Positions 45,870 to 56,409 of a stretch of 64,000 nucleotides of DNA are shown here, one piece after another. The position numbers and the translations under genes were made by a program. The stretch is from Ctenosaura bakeri. Taxonomy: Eukaryota > Chordata > Lepidosauria > Squamata > Iguanidae. Each line of letters starts with the position of its first letter. The first letter of the stretch is position 1. The DNA is taken from positions 62,001 to 126,000 of the forward strand of contig CAOLHI010001278.1 of the NCBI GenBank assembly GCA_948474755.1. The letters are read 5' to 3'. The notes under the pieces are model-generated. The model was not told where the DNA came from, did not search any database, and saw only the letters and a program-made list of their open reading frames with translations.

Positions 45870-46996
45870 GGCCATTTCCACAAGACATCACTATCTTGCC
45901 ACAGCAATGGGTTGTTCCCAGTCCAGGAATTGTGCTACAACACTATGGCCCTTTTCGCATGGTATTTGCCATGTGAAAGGGCCCCTGGAGCGTTGCACAA
46001 TTGTGAAGAGTGGTCTACACAATGCACTCACAATCACGCGATGCTCCAGGGGCTGGAAGGTGCTGATTGTGCACTATTTCATTTTTGGCTTTGAGCTGAA
46101 AATGGCGTGTGATCGCCCATTGCTCCGGGCCCCCGCACACATTTACTGTGCATGAGAAGCTCTGGAGCCGCGGTGCTTGTGCTTCCTGCCCCAGCGCAGC
46201 CTGGGAGAATCCCAGAGTGCACTGTGGAAGGAAGAGGAGGGGCTCTTACGCTACCTGCTTGCGAGCAGGCAGCGGCTGCAGAGCTGAAGCAACGGGGATG
46301 CGAGAGCCTCTTGCAAGAAGCTGTTCGCACGATCCCCACACTCCAGCTCCGCAAAAAGGTAAGCTGTGGAAAGGGCCTATGTTGTCACTATCCAGCTGCT
46401 ATCCTGCTCCCAAGTGTTGAAAATCAGCCTTACATCATTCCCAGAAAAACAAAACAAAACATTAAGAGTCTCCTTTAGAGCTACAATCCTGTCAGCCATG
46501 TTAGTGCAGTTCTATAATAGCTCCTGATAGAGCTTCCTGTCCTTGCGGATCCAGGGATGGTCGGGGTGTGGGTGTGCCCAGCTTGTCCTTCTCTCAGCTA
46601 TTCCCATGGCATGGTAACTTCAAAATCTATCACTTCTCTGAGTTTATTTTACATTTCTCCTTTGAGTTAAAATGTTTTATTTTTAAAGTACATTTTTAAG
46701 CATTATAGCGTGAAAATGCAATGGTGTACCAGCGTGTCATGCTGTTAAAATGTTGCTGTGCTAGTACAGCTTACAGAAAAAACAAAGCAAAACAAGAACC
46801 TGACCAGGAGTTGTGCGGTAGGGAAAAGGCAGGGAAAGGAAGTGGCCAATGATGCTGTAGTGTGGAAGGAACACTGGTGACAATACCATTATTCGTCTGC
46901 TTAAGGCATACAGAAGAGAGCATCCCTAACCCAGAAATAGCAGTGCTAGGATTGTAACAGAAGAATGCACTGTTGAGGTATGGTGTGGAAAGAGCT
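45870..46996 (+). mobile_element. Family C MITE, interrupted by B'
   Basis: Perfect ATT duplications (45867-45869, 46997-46999) within D. Ends GGCCATTTCCACAAG and GTGTGGAAAGAGCT. Without its insert it is about 693 bp, close to the 717-bp copy at 33552. The 16-nt cassette is at 46598-46613, preceded by CCTTCTCTCAG and followed by GTAAC; the first cassette keeps its acceptor (ATCATTCCCAG to 46444) but has lost the donor. Confidence 0.85.
45947..46377 (-). mobile_element. Family B' MITE nested in C
   Basis: 431 bp with perfect TAT duplications (45944-45946, 46378-46380). Hairpin end CGCATGGTATTTGCCATGTG. Minus-strand acceptor CCTCTTCCTTCCACAG ending at 46222; the donor about 73 nt later is decayed (CACAG|TAAATG). 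Confidence 0.9.
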
Positions 46997-47300
46997 ATTA
47001 ATAAGAAAGAACAAACAAGCCAGGGGAGGCTGCAGCAGTTTGCTTTGGTCTGAGCCAACTGGGAAGGGCAAGACTCTGCCTCATCCTCTCTTTTCTCCCC
47101 ATGGAATTAATTGAGTACAAACTGCTTTTGCATCTTGAGCTCAGTTTGCAGCAATTAAAATAAGCTGAGGTCAAAAGGGGAAGGTGGAGGAGGAGAGAGA
47201 AAAACTGGGACATTTTAAAAGCTGCTGAAAAAGTGGGATGACAGAGGATTAATCAAGGGTTAATCCTACCAGGTTAAGACAGTTGGAGGGTACCTATTAC

Positions 47301-48433
47301 TTTCCTGCGAGCAACCCAAACATGTGCTAAGCTTTCTTTGTTTCATGGAGAAGGCAAATGCAATGTATTGCTGCCACATTTGGTGACAGCCTCATGTTTA
47401 TCAGAATGTGCAGTTCCATTCTTTGGAAGTGTGCTCTGGCAGATCCTCAGGGAAAGAGAAGATCTCTGCATTCACTGAGAATACCAGCGATATTTACCTC
47501 AGGGAAAAAAAATGGCTTTAGCTTGGGAATCCCTCCCTGGCTTAACAGCTTTCTACACGTCCCCCTTTATGATCAAATTGAAGCGGACATTATTCATAAA
47601 TGGATAGAATGTGGGCAAACGATAAGGAAAGATACTGAAAGGGAAATAAATGGCAAGTGGGAGGAAACCGATGGCAAAGCAGGCAGCCCACTCTTAATGA
47701 CGTGACAGACCCAGAGGCAACTTGGAAACTGTCAAGAGAATTAGCACTAGATCTTATTATTTCTCCTAGTTTGGCATGTGGTCCAGCAAGATGATGAGGA
47801 CATGCTGGGGACAAGATAATGGTTTCTTGTCTTCCTCCCACTGTCTCACTCCCCCATACCTACCAGAAACCGTATGTGTTGTTGTTGTTTCAAAATGAAA
47901 CAGGGCTGGGGGAAGGAATCCAATAACAAAGGCTTTGGAAACATATTGTAAGTAGATTAAGAATGTTTCAAGACAATGGTTTGGAATATGCTCTGTCCAC
48001 ATATATACACCAACAGGTAAAGCCATCATATTTTGGATGGATTGCATTTTTCATTGGACCCAACCCACCCAAACTGTCCCAGTTAGGCCAAATTTAATTG
48101 CTTCTGCCTTGTACAGGAGAAATTCTCACTGGGTTTTATTCCTAGCATATAGCCTTGGTTCTTAAATCAAGCTAAGGCTAGTGACAAAACAGCAGTGCTT
48201 GGACAAGTTACTTTTTGGACTATAACTCCTTGAGTCCCTCCAGACTGTGTGCCCATGGGCATGTTGGCTGGGAATTCTGGGATCTGTGGATTAGAAATGT
48301 GAACAATTTTCCTTCATCATAATAAAATGTCCAGAATGAACTGAGTCTTTTGTTACAGCCGGTTCATTTAGAAACCTAAAGGCACAATTCTCCCTCCCTC
48401 TGTTGAGGGGTAACAATTATGCCCCTCCGAGTT
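47301..48433. other. No gene seen
   Basis: A 115-codon frame at 47358-47705 lacks any recognisable domain. At about 48210-48295 a dispersed-repeat fragment (CTATAACTCCTTGAG ... GAATTCTGGGATCTG) is visible. Confidence 0.45.
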
Positions 48434-48680
48434 CATGGCAGGGCTGGGCCAAGGTAGTTTGCTGCCTGAGGCACAACAGCAAAAAAAAAAAAAAAAATCT
48501 ACTATCCACCCAAGGTGAGATGCATAGTATTGAAAACAAGCCAAATTGCTTTGGTGCAGGCAACAAGAAAATCTGGCAAGTGCTTTTCCTCTTCCCTAAC
48601 AGTAGCTGCATAGTCAGAATAAATAAATTACAATGTACTGCCACCCAAAACTGACTGCCTGAGGCAGATGCATCCCATGG
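48434..48680. repeat. hAT-like MITE candidate with poly(A) run
   Basis: Begins CAGGGCTGGGCCAAGG and contains TTGCTGCCTGAGGCACAAC and later GACTGCCTGAGGCAGATGC, arms in inverted relation, with an A18 run at 48480-48497. No exact duplication found. Confidence 0.4.
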
Positions 48681-48754
48681 CTTAAAAGGATGATCAGTCC
48701 AGGTACTTAACCATTCATGTGGCTGCTCTGAATCATACAGAAAGCTCATTTTGT

Positions 48755-49170
48755 GTTGGGCTTTAGGGGTGTAGCTATTAGGGTAGGACGTGACGATATT
48801 GCAGCCAAAATAGAATTCTTCCCCCAGTGAAATTTTTTCTCAGTTCTCAAACTTCTAGCATTGTAGTAACTTAAAATTTCAACTGAGCATGCAAAAAACA
48901 AAAAACAACACAAAACAAAAGCAACAACTACCAAAACACCAAAACAAACAAACAAACAAAAAAACAAAAAAACAAAGAAAGACAGTTTAGGAATCCAAAG
49001 AAAAAGGGCAGGCAAGGTTATCAAGAGAATGCAAACACAGCAAATAGAAGAGTTCAAGATGTGAATTATTTTCAATGCCTCACTCTCTACAATGCTAGAA
49101 ATTTGAGGAATGAAGGAGATTTTCATTTTGGAGGAAAAAGTTCTTACAGGGGGGGCAAAGTAATCATATT
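48755..49170. repeat. Family K foldback
   Basis: Left arm (CTTCTAGCATTGTAGTAACT, TTGCAGCCAAAATAGAATTC) and right arm (CTACAATGCTAGAAATTTGA, TTTTCATTTTGGAGG) are inverted relatives around an A/C-rich spacer with (AAAC)n at about 48900-48980. A single arm recurs at 53300-53400. Confidence 0.5.
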
Positions 49171-49184
49171 GTCCCTCTGCCTCC

Positions 49185-49415
49185 CACTAATCCTCCGTCA
49201 TCCCACTTTTTCAGCTGCTTTTAAAATGTTCTGCTTTCTCTCTATTCCTTCCACATGTCCCCTTTGTACTCAGCTTGCTTCAGTTGCTGCAAACTGAGTT
49301 CAAACTGAAGAAGTAGTTTTCACTCAATTAACTCAATAGAGGGAGAGGACGGGAGGATGAAGATTCTGGCCTTCCCTTGTAAATTCAGGCAAAGCAAACT
49401 GATGCAGCCTGTCCT
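49185..49415 (-). repeat. Family D repeat copy
   Basis: CATCCCACTTTTTCAGCTGC, TTGCTTCAGTTGCTGCAAAC, CAATTAACTCAATAGAGG, GCAAAGCAAACTGATGCAGC: inverse of 42990-43240. Confidence 0.55.
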
Positions 49416-49465
49416 ATCTTGTGCCTGTGTCCCATGTTTCATAAGTGAAATGGTGAATAGATCTG

Positions 49466-49600
49466 AGAGCCAGTGTAGTGTAGTGGTTTGAGCATTGAAC
49501 TATGACCCTGGAGACTCTCAGCCCCAGAAAACCCCACGATAGGTTTGCCTTAGGGTGTCTATAAGTTGGAAACAACTTGAAGGCACACAACAGCAACAAC
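49466..49600 (+). mobile_element. tRNA-derived SINE, internally deleted
   Basis: Head AGAGCCAGTGTAGTGTAGTG with the A-box region, TTGAGCATTGAACTATGACC, then a jump that removes the MIR-like core, then AACCCCACGATAGGTTTGCC, AGTTGGAAACAACTTGAAGG and CACACAACAGCAACAAC. Not a tRNA gene: no cloverleaf acceptor stem. Confidence 0.75.
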
Positions 49601-50428
49601 GATTCCATAGGATGGAATTGTAGCATCTAAATTATGTAGTATAGAAGGTCCCTTGGTTTGTAGTGGATGTAGTGTGGTCATATTTTTTGATATTAGAAGA
49701 CAAAGGTACTCCAAAGTGATGATGTAAGCCACCTTCCCCAGCTCCAGTGCACCCTAGATGACATGTTGGACTACAAGTTCCATCACATTCAACTAGTGCA
49801 GTCAAGTTGACTATGGATAATGTGGCTTGTAGTCCAATCCACTCAGATTGCACCAAGTTGGAGAAAGTTGATCTAAGCCTTCACATTTTCTTTGCAGAGA
49901 GACATGGAGGAGCAGTTCATATCTTTATATCTGTGCTGTATGGCCATAGCATTAATGCATAAATAGATTAAAAACATGAGAAATAGAAACAATTAGATTT
50001 TTTTTAAAAACAGCAATGACAACAACTAACAATCCAAGAAAAGGGAAAAATGGATATTTGTGCGGTTCTAACAAGATGCCAATGTTGGTAAGTCTTCTTA
50101 GAAGAAAAGAAAATAATGAAGACATTGACAAAACAGGAAATTCTCTTCTTAGGTCTGTTGTCCCACCTGGAGGAAGACTTTTGAGGCTATCTAGCAGGGC
50201 TCAGAGGTGAGGTAAGACAAGGCAAATCTTCCTTCAGATCTCATGTTTCCACAGCCATGTTGGGTATTTCAAATTGTCTTTAGAAATTGGCTGGCAGGCA
50301 GCAAAGATGTTTAAGTGGAGCTAGATATGATCCCACCAGCTGGCCCCATTCAGAGGTGCTGTAGCTGTATTTTGAGCTGGCTCAAGTTTCCACACCATCT
50401 TCAAATGCAGACCCATGTACAAGATATA
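49601..50428. other. No gene seen
   Basis: A dispersed-repeat fragment (TTGGACTACAAGTTCCATCA) sits near 49765. Otherwise nothing recognised. Confidence 0.45.
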
Positions 50429-50799
50429 GGCCCTTTTCACACGGCATTCGGCATGCAAAAGGGCCTCTGGAACGTTGTGCAATTGCTAGGAGTGGTCCAC
50501 ATGACATTGGCTTGTAGCCGAAAATGGTGCACGATCGCACATCACTCCAGAGCCCGCACACACTTACCGTGCATACGGAGCCTCCAGAGCCACAGTGCTC
50601 GAGCTTCCTGCTCCAGCACAGCCTGGGAAAATCCCAGGCTGCGCTGCAGAAGGAAGAGGAGGAGCCCTCACACTGCTTGCTTGCCAGCAGGTAGCGGCTG
50701 CGGGGGCGAAGCAGCGGGGATGCGAGAGCCTCTTGCAAGAGGCTGCTCATGCGATCCCCATGCCCCAGCGTTGGGAAAAGGTAAAGTGCAAAAAGGGCC
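50429..50799 (-). mobile_element. Family B' MITE with exon-like cassette
   Basis: 371 bp with perfect ATA duplications (50426-50428, 50800-50802). Minus strand: CCTCTTCCTTCTGCAG, 76-nt exon-like stretch (50568-50643), ACG|GTAAGTG. Right end: AAAAGGTAAAGTGC near the terminus. The 162-codon plus-strand frame passing through is spurious. Confidence 0.9.
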
Positions 50800-50802
50800 A
50801 TA

Positions 50803-50955
50803 GTAGTCCAATTCGGAGGTTACCAGAACTTGAACAATCAACTGCTGGAGTCTTATAAAAGTAGACATTGCAAGCTTTGTGAAAACATCCCAAATTTGCA
50901 CAGAATCTCTTCTGAAAGAAGGATTGTTCCAGAGAAGTATAACCTAAACTGGGTT

Positions 50956-50995
<40 letters not shown>

Positions 50996-51527
50996 ATCAT
51001 CATCACTTTTCCCATTCCTATTATTTAGCCCCATTTTTGTGTAGTTCTTAGAAATGCATGTTTATGATTTGTAGAAAGTCCACATCTATCAGACTAATTT
51101 AGATTCCATAAAGCAATTCCAGCTACCAAAGGGATTAACAATTTAACAGACTCCCCCTCGCACTTTCCCAAAGGGGACTTATGCTCAGTGATGTAGCTGA
51201 CTGTTTTTGCGAGAGAGATGATTCGGCATGGATTCCTAAAATCCAATCAGATGGAAATCTTTGTGGTTTTTTCCCCCTCTTTTTCCTTCACCCTTGTACC
51301 ACAGGTGCATATTTGCATGCAAATACTTGCTTCTCAGTGATGGAGAGCTGGGTTGCTTTGGGCCTTATGACTCTTGAGGTAACAGGACTGAAATGCCTCA
51401 GGTGAAGAAACAACCAGCCAAAATGAAAACATGCAGACAATTATGTGAGGTATGCTCCCCTACAATCATTCACAGTCCCTGAATGGAGGAGCTTTGTGCA
51501 GTGGATCTAACACACGGGGCCTTTCCG
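50803..51527. other. Low-repeat stretch with (CAT)n and a palindromic octamer
   Basis: No gene. (CAT)n at 50958-50994. At 51310-51325 TATTTGCATGCAAATA is a perfect 16-bp palindrome holding two overlapping POU octamer half-matches; possible regulatory site, unproven. Confidence 0.4.
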
Positions 51528-51717
51528 CACTAGACTGTTACAGTGCTATTGTTCCACTTTCAAGATCCTATGGAATCCTAGGGTTTGCAGTTTAGGGAGG
51601 AACCTTTACAATTCTCAGCCAGAGAGCTGTTTGGTCTCAGTAAACTGCAAACCCCAGAATTTCACAGGATGTTGAAGGTGGAATAATAGTACTGTAACAG
51701 TGTAGTGTGGAAAGGCC
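51528..51717. mobile_element. Family A foldback MITE, complete
   Basis: 190 bp, GGCCTTTCCGCACTAGACTG with inverse CAGTGTAGTGTGGAAAGGCC. Its terminus has CTTTCC where most A copies have CATTTCC. Flank triplets do not match. Confidence 0.85.
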
Positions 51718-51803
51718 CACAATCGCCTCTTGAATAGGAAAGCAGATGCTTGAAAAAGGAAATGGAGGTGCTTATGAACAGCAAAGCTGAACATGAGTCA
51801 AAG

Positions 51804-52421
51804 CAGTGGCGTAGCTAGAGCTTTTGCTGCCCCGTGGTGGTCCCTGAGTTTGCCGCCCCTCTCGGGGGAGGGAGAACCTACCCAAAATACCAAATAAAAA
51901 CTTCTCAATTGGCACTGGGTGATTGGGCTCTGGGCATTCACACTCAGGGGGGGTGCTCTGGACATGCTCAGAGACACACCAGAATTCCTGCAGCAGCGAG
52001 TGCCCTCTCTCCCCCCGTTCCTCCTCAGAGGGTCGGCTGGGCTGGGCTCATCCCCAGTCTCAGAGGTGGGGGGGAGGGCAGATGCCTCTCTCCACCTCCT
52101 CAGGGCTTCTCCTCTCCTGTCCTGTTCTGTCCTCTCCTCCTTTTCTCCCTCTCTCCTTCCTTCTCTGTCTGACCCAGAGGTCTGCGGGTGTAGGTGCTGT
52201 TACTTTTGCTGGAAACAAGTTTGACTCCAGATTGGGAGGGAGGGGAGAGGGGAAAGGACAGTCCCCTTTCCCGGGGCAGCATGCCCCTCCAGCAGACCTC
52301 TCTGGGGGGCTCTAGTGCCCAACTAGTCGCTGGACATCTGCCAGCGTGTGGAGGGTGGCCCGGCGCTGCCCCCCAAAACATGCTGCACAGGGCGCCCCAC
52401 TCCTCCCTCCATACACCACTG
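51804..52421. mobile_element. hAT-like non-autonomous element
   Basis: 618 bp, ends CAGTGGCGTAGCTAGAGC and CCATACACCACTG, flanked by 8-bp duplications AGTCAAAG (51796-51803) and GGTCAAAG (52422-52429), 7/8 identical. Typical hAT end and duplication size. The GC-rich interior gives overlapping frames up to 130 codons that I regard as spurious. No transposase. Confidence 0.8.
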
Positions 52422-52429
52422 GGTCAAAG

Positions 52430-52714
52430 TCCGTATTCTGAGCAGTTGCCCACTGCCCTTCCCTGGAGCCTCTTTGGTCTGTAATTTTTCCAAGTGATCA
52501 AGCTATAAAAAGGAGGAACAGTAACCTTTGGATGCCCTGTCCTCTCTCTTTAGAGAAGTGCTACAGATTAGGCACACAGCAAAGTTTAGAAAAATTACGT
52601 TTTTTCTGGCAGTAAAATACTCAGAAGATCCCAGCCAGCATGGCAACATATCTTCCAATGTTTCACAGGTGTTAATTGAGACACGGGTGGCCACACTATG
52701 TCAGAGTTTGGTCA
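52430..52714. other. No gene seen
   Basis: Unrecognised spacer between the hAT-like element and family D. Confidence 0.3.
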
Positions 52715-53280
52715 GGTTGACAAAAGTTATTAGTGAGGAAGAAAATACAGACTAGTCAAGGCTGCAGAAGTTTGCAGTCTCTCCCAGTTTATGTGCTCTC
52801 TCTCATTAATAACTTCTCACATCTTCACCAGAAACTGATGTTGCTTGGCCACTCAAATCCTGGGCCCTTTCCGCATCCTACCTTTTCTCGGCGCTGGGGT
52901 GTGGTGATTGCGCGAGCAGCATCTTGTGAGAAGCTCTCGCTTCCCTGCTTCTTCAGCTCCATACAAGCTTTCTGCTGACGCGAGAGCCCCGCCTCTTCCT
53001 TTCGCAGTGCAGCCTGAAGCGCGACCGGCCCAGCTCCTGAGGCTCCGCACGCCAGGTAAGTGCGCGTGGGGCCCAGGAGCAATGTGCGATCGCGCAGCAT
53101 TTTTGTCTGAAAGCCTAAAATGCAAAGGTGCACTATCGTTGCCTGCCGGCCCCTGGACCCTTGTGCGATTGTGAGGGCATCATGCAATCACTCCTCACAA
53201 TTGCGTGAGGCTCCAGGCCCTCTTTCGCATGGGAGATGCCGTGTGAAAAGGGTTCTGGTTTTCATCTGTGAAATGTTAGA
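52715..53280. repeat. Family D, foldback form, split by B'
   Basis: Starts in plus orientation (GACAAAAGTTATTAGTGAGG, AGGCTGCAGAAGTTTGCAG) and turns into the minus orientation (TCTCCCAGTTTATGTGCTC, CATTAATAACTTCTCACATC, then after the insert TTTTCATCTGTGAAATG). So D exists as a head-to-head pair, perhaps its original form. Confidence 0.5.
52863..53254 (+). mobile_element. Family B' MITE with best-preserved cassette
   Basis: 392 bp with CTG duplications (52860-52862, 53255-53257). Plus strand: CCTCTTCCTTTCGCAG to 53007, 48-nt exon-like stretch 53008-53055, CCAG|GTAAGTG. The exon-like stretch is about 27 nt shorter than in other copies. Antisense donor (CTACCTTTTC) near the left end. Hairpin end CGCATGGGAGATGCCGTGTG at the right. 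Confidence 0.9.
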
Positions 53281-53487
53281 CAGTTGGGCGGTCAGAATGA
53301 TTTTTTGTGTCTCACTGTTGACAATGCTAGAGATTTGGGATCTAACGAGAATTTTCAATGTGGAGAAGAATTGTTATTTGGAGAGGGCAGTGACCTCATT
53401 TTGCTTCTCCTGTAGCTACACCCCTGAGAGACAGTCATGCTGTCCTGTTTGTAGAGGTGGAATATATCTGTCAGGAATATTAGCTAT
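53281..53487. repeat. Family K single arm
   Basis: ACAATGCTAGAGATTTGGGA and GAATTTTCAATGTGGAGAAG match the right arm of the foldback at 48755. Confidence 0.4.
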
Positions 53488-53489
53488 TA

Positions 53490-54108
53490 GTCTTCCCTCC
53501 ACATTTTTGGGTCTGACTTTTGCAAACTTGATTATTCGAGAGGTGCCCACTTGCCTTCCCTCCATTCCCTCCCTCCCATTCCCCTTCCTTTTGTCTGGGT
53601 GCACATGTCTTCCTTCCATGGAGCTGGACAAAAGGCAAGTGAATGGCAGGAGGCAACCCACATATGCTCATGTCTTCTCTGGTCATGTCATTGCCCCTTC
53701 CCCTTCATTTGCTTATCAGTCAGGCACCTGGAAGACAGCGTGCCCAGGCAAAATGCAAGTGAATTGGGCGGGGGAGGCACATGGCTGCCCCTTCCCATTC
53801 ACTTGCCTATTGCCCAGGTGCCTGGAAGGCAGCACACCCAGGTGAAATGCAAGTGAATGGGGGAGCATACCTACATGCCCTCTCCAGGTGTGTGGCTGCC
53901 CCTCCCATTCACTTGCCTATTGCCTGGGTACCTGGAAGACAGTGTGCCTGGCCAAATGCAAATGAATGGAGAGGAGGGAACCCTGGAAGAGAATGCAAGG
54001 GGGAGTGCTCATTTGGGTGCGTGAAGGGGGAATTATTCATGTTTTTTTTTTTTTAACTTTGGCAAGGGTTGTGTGCCCCAGACCCTAGTGAAAGTTGAGG
54101 GGCCACTG
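53490..54108. mobile_element. Family I MITE with internal tandem repeats
   Basis: About 619 bp. Left end worn (GTCTTCCCTCCACATTTTTG after TA 53488-53489), right end GTTGAGGGGCCACTG followed by TA. The middle is a set of four units of about 93-120 bp, each with CACTTGCCTATTGCCCAGG, ACCTGGAAGAC and AAATGCAAGTGAATGG variants (start points about 53591, 53711, 53804, 53914). The frames of 91-241 codons here follow the tandem units. Confidence 0.75.
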
Positions 54109-55168
54109 TACTTGATTTATTCTCCATGAATATCTCTAAACTGATTTATACCTATTCATGAAGATGGCTGTTGCTACTTTCTAATGGTGGTGAATTCTGG
54201 AGTTCAACTAAGGAGAGGGCTGCTGAATCAGACTGAAGTGCAGCCCTCTGCTTCTCACTGTAGTGCCTCCAGGGATTCCATAAGCAGGGCATAAGGGGCA
54301 GCTAATCCCAAGTAATAGATTTGTTCTCTTAGATATGGAGCAGGAGGTGACAGAAAGGAAACAGGACTGGCAGAGAAACACAGGATTCAAAGACCTGCTT
54401 TAGATGTGCTAAAAAGTTTGGATATGCCCAGTGGGGTGTAGCCTTTCCCATCCTTGGAACGAAGACCCCTGTGACAGCATCTCATGCTGCTTTTGAAAAC
54501 ACCTTCAGATATTGCTCACATAGTAGTTGCTAAAAATAGCTCCCTACTACGGCAGAGTGATGTTCAAGAAATGCAGGTCTAAATCCCTTTTAGGAATGTG
54601 GAACCAGTTGCGACGTTCTTTGGATGATGGCTAGTGTCTTGGCCTGCCTTTCTCTCCAATGTTTCTTTCCCTGGGCTATTGGCATCGCACCAAGCCGCTG
54701 TGATGGAGGAGACGTTGATCCCAGCCGAACCCTGCAGCAGGCATAAAGATTTATACCGCAGTCACTGCATGTATATCACCCAGCTGTCCGACATAAGCCC
54801 TGCATTGTTAAGGGGAGAAAATGAAACATTTATATTCATTCTGCAAGAAGGGTGGTGAAGACCAGTTTTAGCCTGATGGAGATTCCAGGAGCAAACTGTG
54901 TTCAGGGTCACAATTAAAAAAAATTGGCGTTTGTATATGGCTTCGCCGAATGCAAACCCCCACAGAAAGAAATACAGGTTGAGCAGCAGCTATGCCCAAT
55001 TAATGTGCTGCTTTGAATGATATCTCTTTTCTTCTCCCTTTCACCTCTGCTTTATTGTTTAGTGCCATGTGCTATATGCAGATATCTGTCAGTGACAACA
55101 GATGCTATTTTTCTGAAACATGCGGTTTAATTTACTTATGTCTGCAATTGGAATTTAGAAATCTCAGT
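54109..55168. other. Low-repeat stretch, CpG-retaining part
   Basis: No gene. Around 54600-54790 several CpGs survive in non-repeat DNA (GTTGCGACG, GGAGACGTTG, CCGCAGTC), which could reflect a conserved or unmethylated element. Confidence 0.35.
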
Positions 55169-55169
55169 A

Positions 55170-55254
55170 AATCTCAGTAAACTAAAACTCCAGAATTCCA
55201 TAGGATGTTGAAAGTGGAATTATACCACTGTAACAATGTAGTGTGGAAATGACC
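55170..55254. mobile_element. Family A MITE, right half only
   Basis: CTCAGTAAACTAAAACTCCA, then CATAGGATGTTGAAAGTGG and GTAGTGTGGAAATGACC terminus. Left arm absent. Confidence 0.7.
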
Positions 55255-56084
55255 ATAAGAACCTGCTGCTTCTGAGCTTGGATGTTAACAAAGAGTCCTT
55301 TAAATCTTAAAACTATTATGACAAGATAAACCTAGAAAACTCACAGTAAAACCCTACTTTGTGATGATTTTGCATAGCCTGGACCAAGCACATATCTGCA
55401 TTACACTGTTATATCAATTTTACACCACTGTCCTGTCTATATCCTATAGAGCCACAGGATTTATAGTCTGGAGAAGAACTTAACTCTAGCTCTCTGCTGG
55501 AGAGCTCCCCAGATCAGACCCCTGAATTAAAGGTGTTGAATAGAGAACTTAAGAAGTTCCTCAGTGAATTCTATAGGATGGGGATGTAGAAACTAGTGGG
55601 ATATGAAACAGATGTGTATTTATCTGCTGTCCAAGAAGAGATCATCACAGCTATCGAAAATGAATGTGGGTTTGAAATTCTTGAACTAGAAGGGGAGAAG
55701 TGCACAAGAGCTTGTAGACTAAGAAAGATGTAGATTGTCAAACTGAGCAATTCTCTTCTACCCTGAGGGCTTGGATGATGAATGCAGGAAAGGAGCCACT
55801 TGCAAGCAAAACCCTATGCGACACTGAATCACTCTGGTTCTCAGATTGATATTTCTGTTGGCTGCTGGATTTAAGGAGGTATAAAAATGTGTTGGTCTTC
55901 AAAATGTAAGAGAAATAGGGAGAGGAGCAGCACTCATCACATTGATTTCCTGCTTGTTTATAGATCCAGCGACCAAACTCACCATTGCATTCAAATTCTA
56001 GTCATGCCTGTGATCCTGCCTGTGAGTTTTGTTCCTTCAGTTAAATCACCGTCATATCCTCCAGCTGCCCTGATTTGCCAAATA
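55255..56084. other. No gene seen; old A-like remnant
   Basis: 55385-55620 has the pattern of an old A-like element (CATTACACTGTTATATC ... ATCCTATAGAGCCACAGG ... GAATTCTATAGGATGGGG), strongly diverged. The rest is unrecognised. Confidence 0.4.
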
Positions 56085-56409
56085 GTCCTCTGTCATCCCA
56101 CTTTTTCAGCTGCCTTTAGAATGTCCCAGCTTCTCTCTCTTCCTTCTACGTTCCCCCTTTGTCTTCAGCTTACTACAATTGCTACAAACTGAGTTAAAAG
56201 TATAAAAGTAGTCTGAACTAAATTAACTCAGTAAAGTGGGGAGACTACAGTAGGGTAGGGCAGTGGGTCTTAAACTTTTCTATATCAGGGACACCCTGTA
56301 AATATAATTTGTTGCTGGGGACCCCAGAAATTTAATTCAAGATTTAAATATTTCAATTTAGATTTAAATTTCAAAATATTTATTTAAATATTCAAATATT
56401 TGTTTATTT

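Larger units (their letters stand above)
45810..47300 (+). repeat. Family D repeat holding a two-element nest
   Basis: The left part (CACATGTGGCCAAGCAGCAT, AAGATGACAAAAGTTATT) and right part (AATAAGAAAGAACAAACAAG ... GTTGGAGGGTACC) together match the D copy at 42895 and the D start at 52724. Between them lies the C element 45870-46996. Confidence 0.7.

Noticed and set aside
49466..49540. Functional tRNA gene
   Set aside because: tRNA-like boxes are present but there is no complete cloverleaf, and the segment continues into SINE sequence.
51834..52315. Proline/serine-rich frames of 96-130 codons
   Set aside because: Interior of a hAT-like MITE with an 8-bp duplication; three frames are open at once, which indicates composition and not coding.
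53120..53845. 241-codon open frame
   Set aside because: Crosses the end of a B' element, a K arm and the tandem repeats of a family I MITE.
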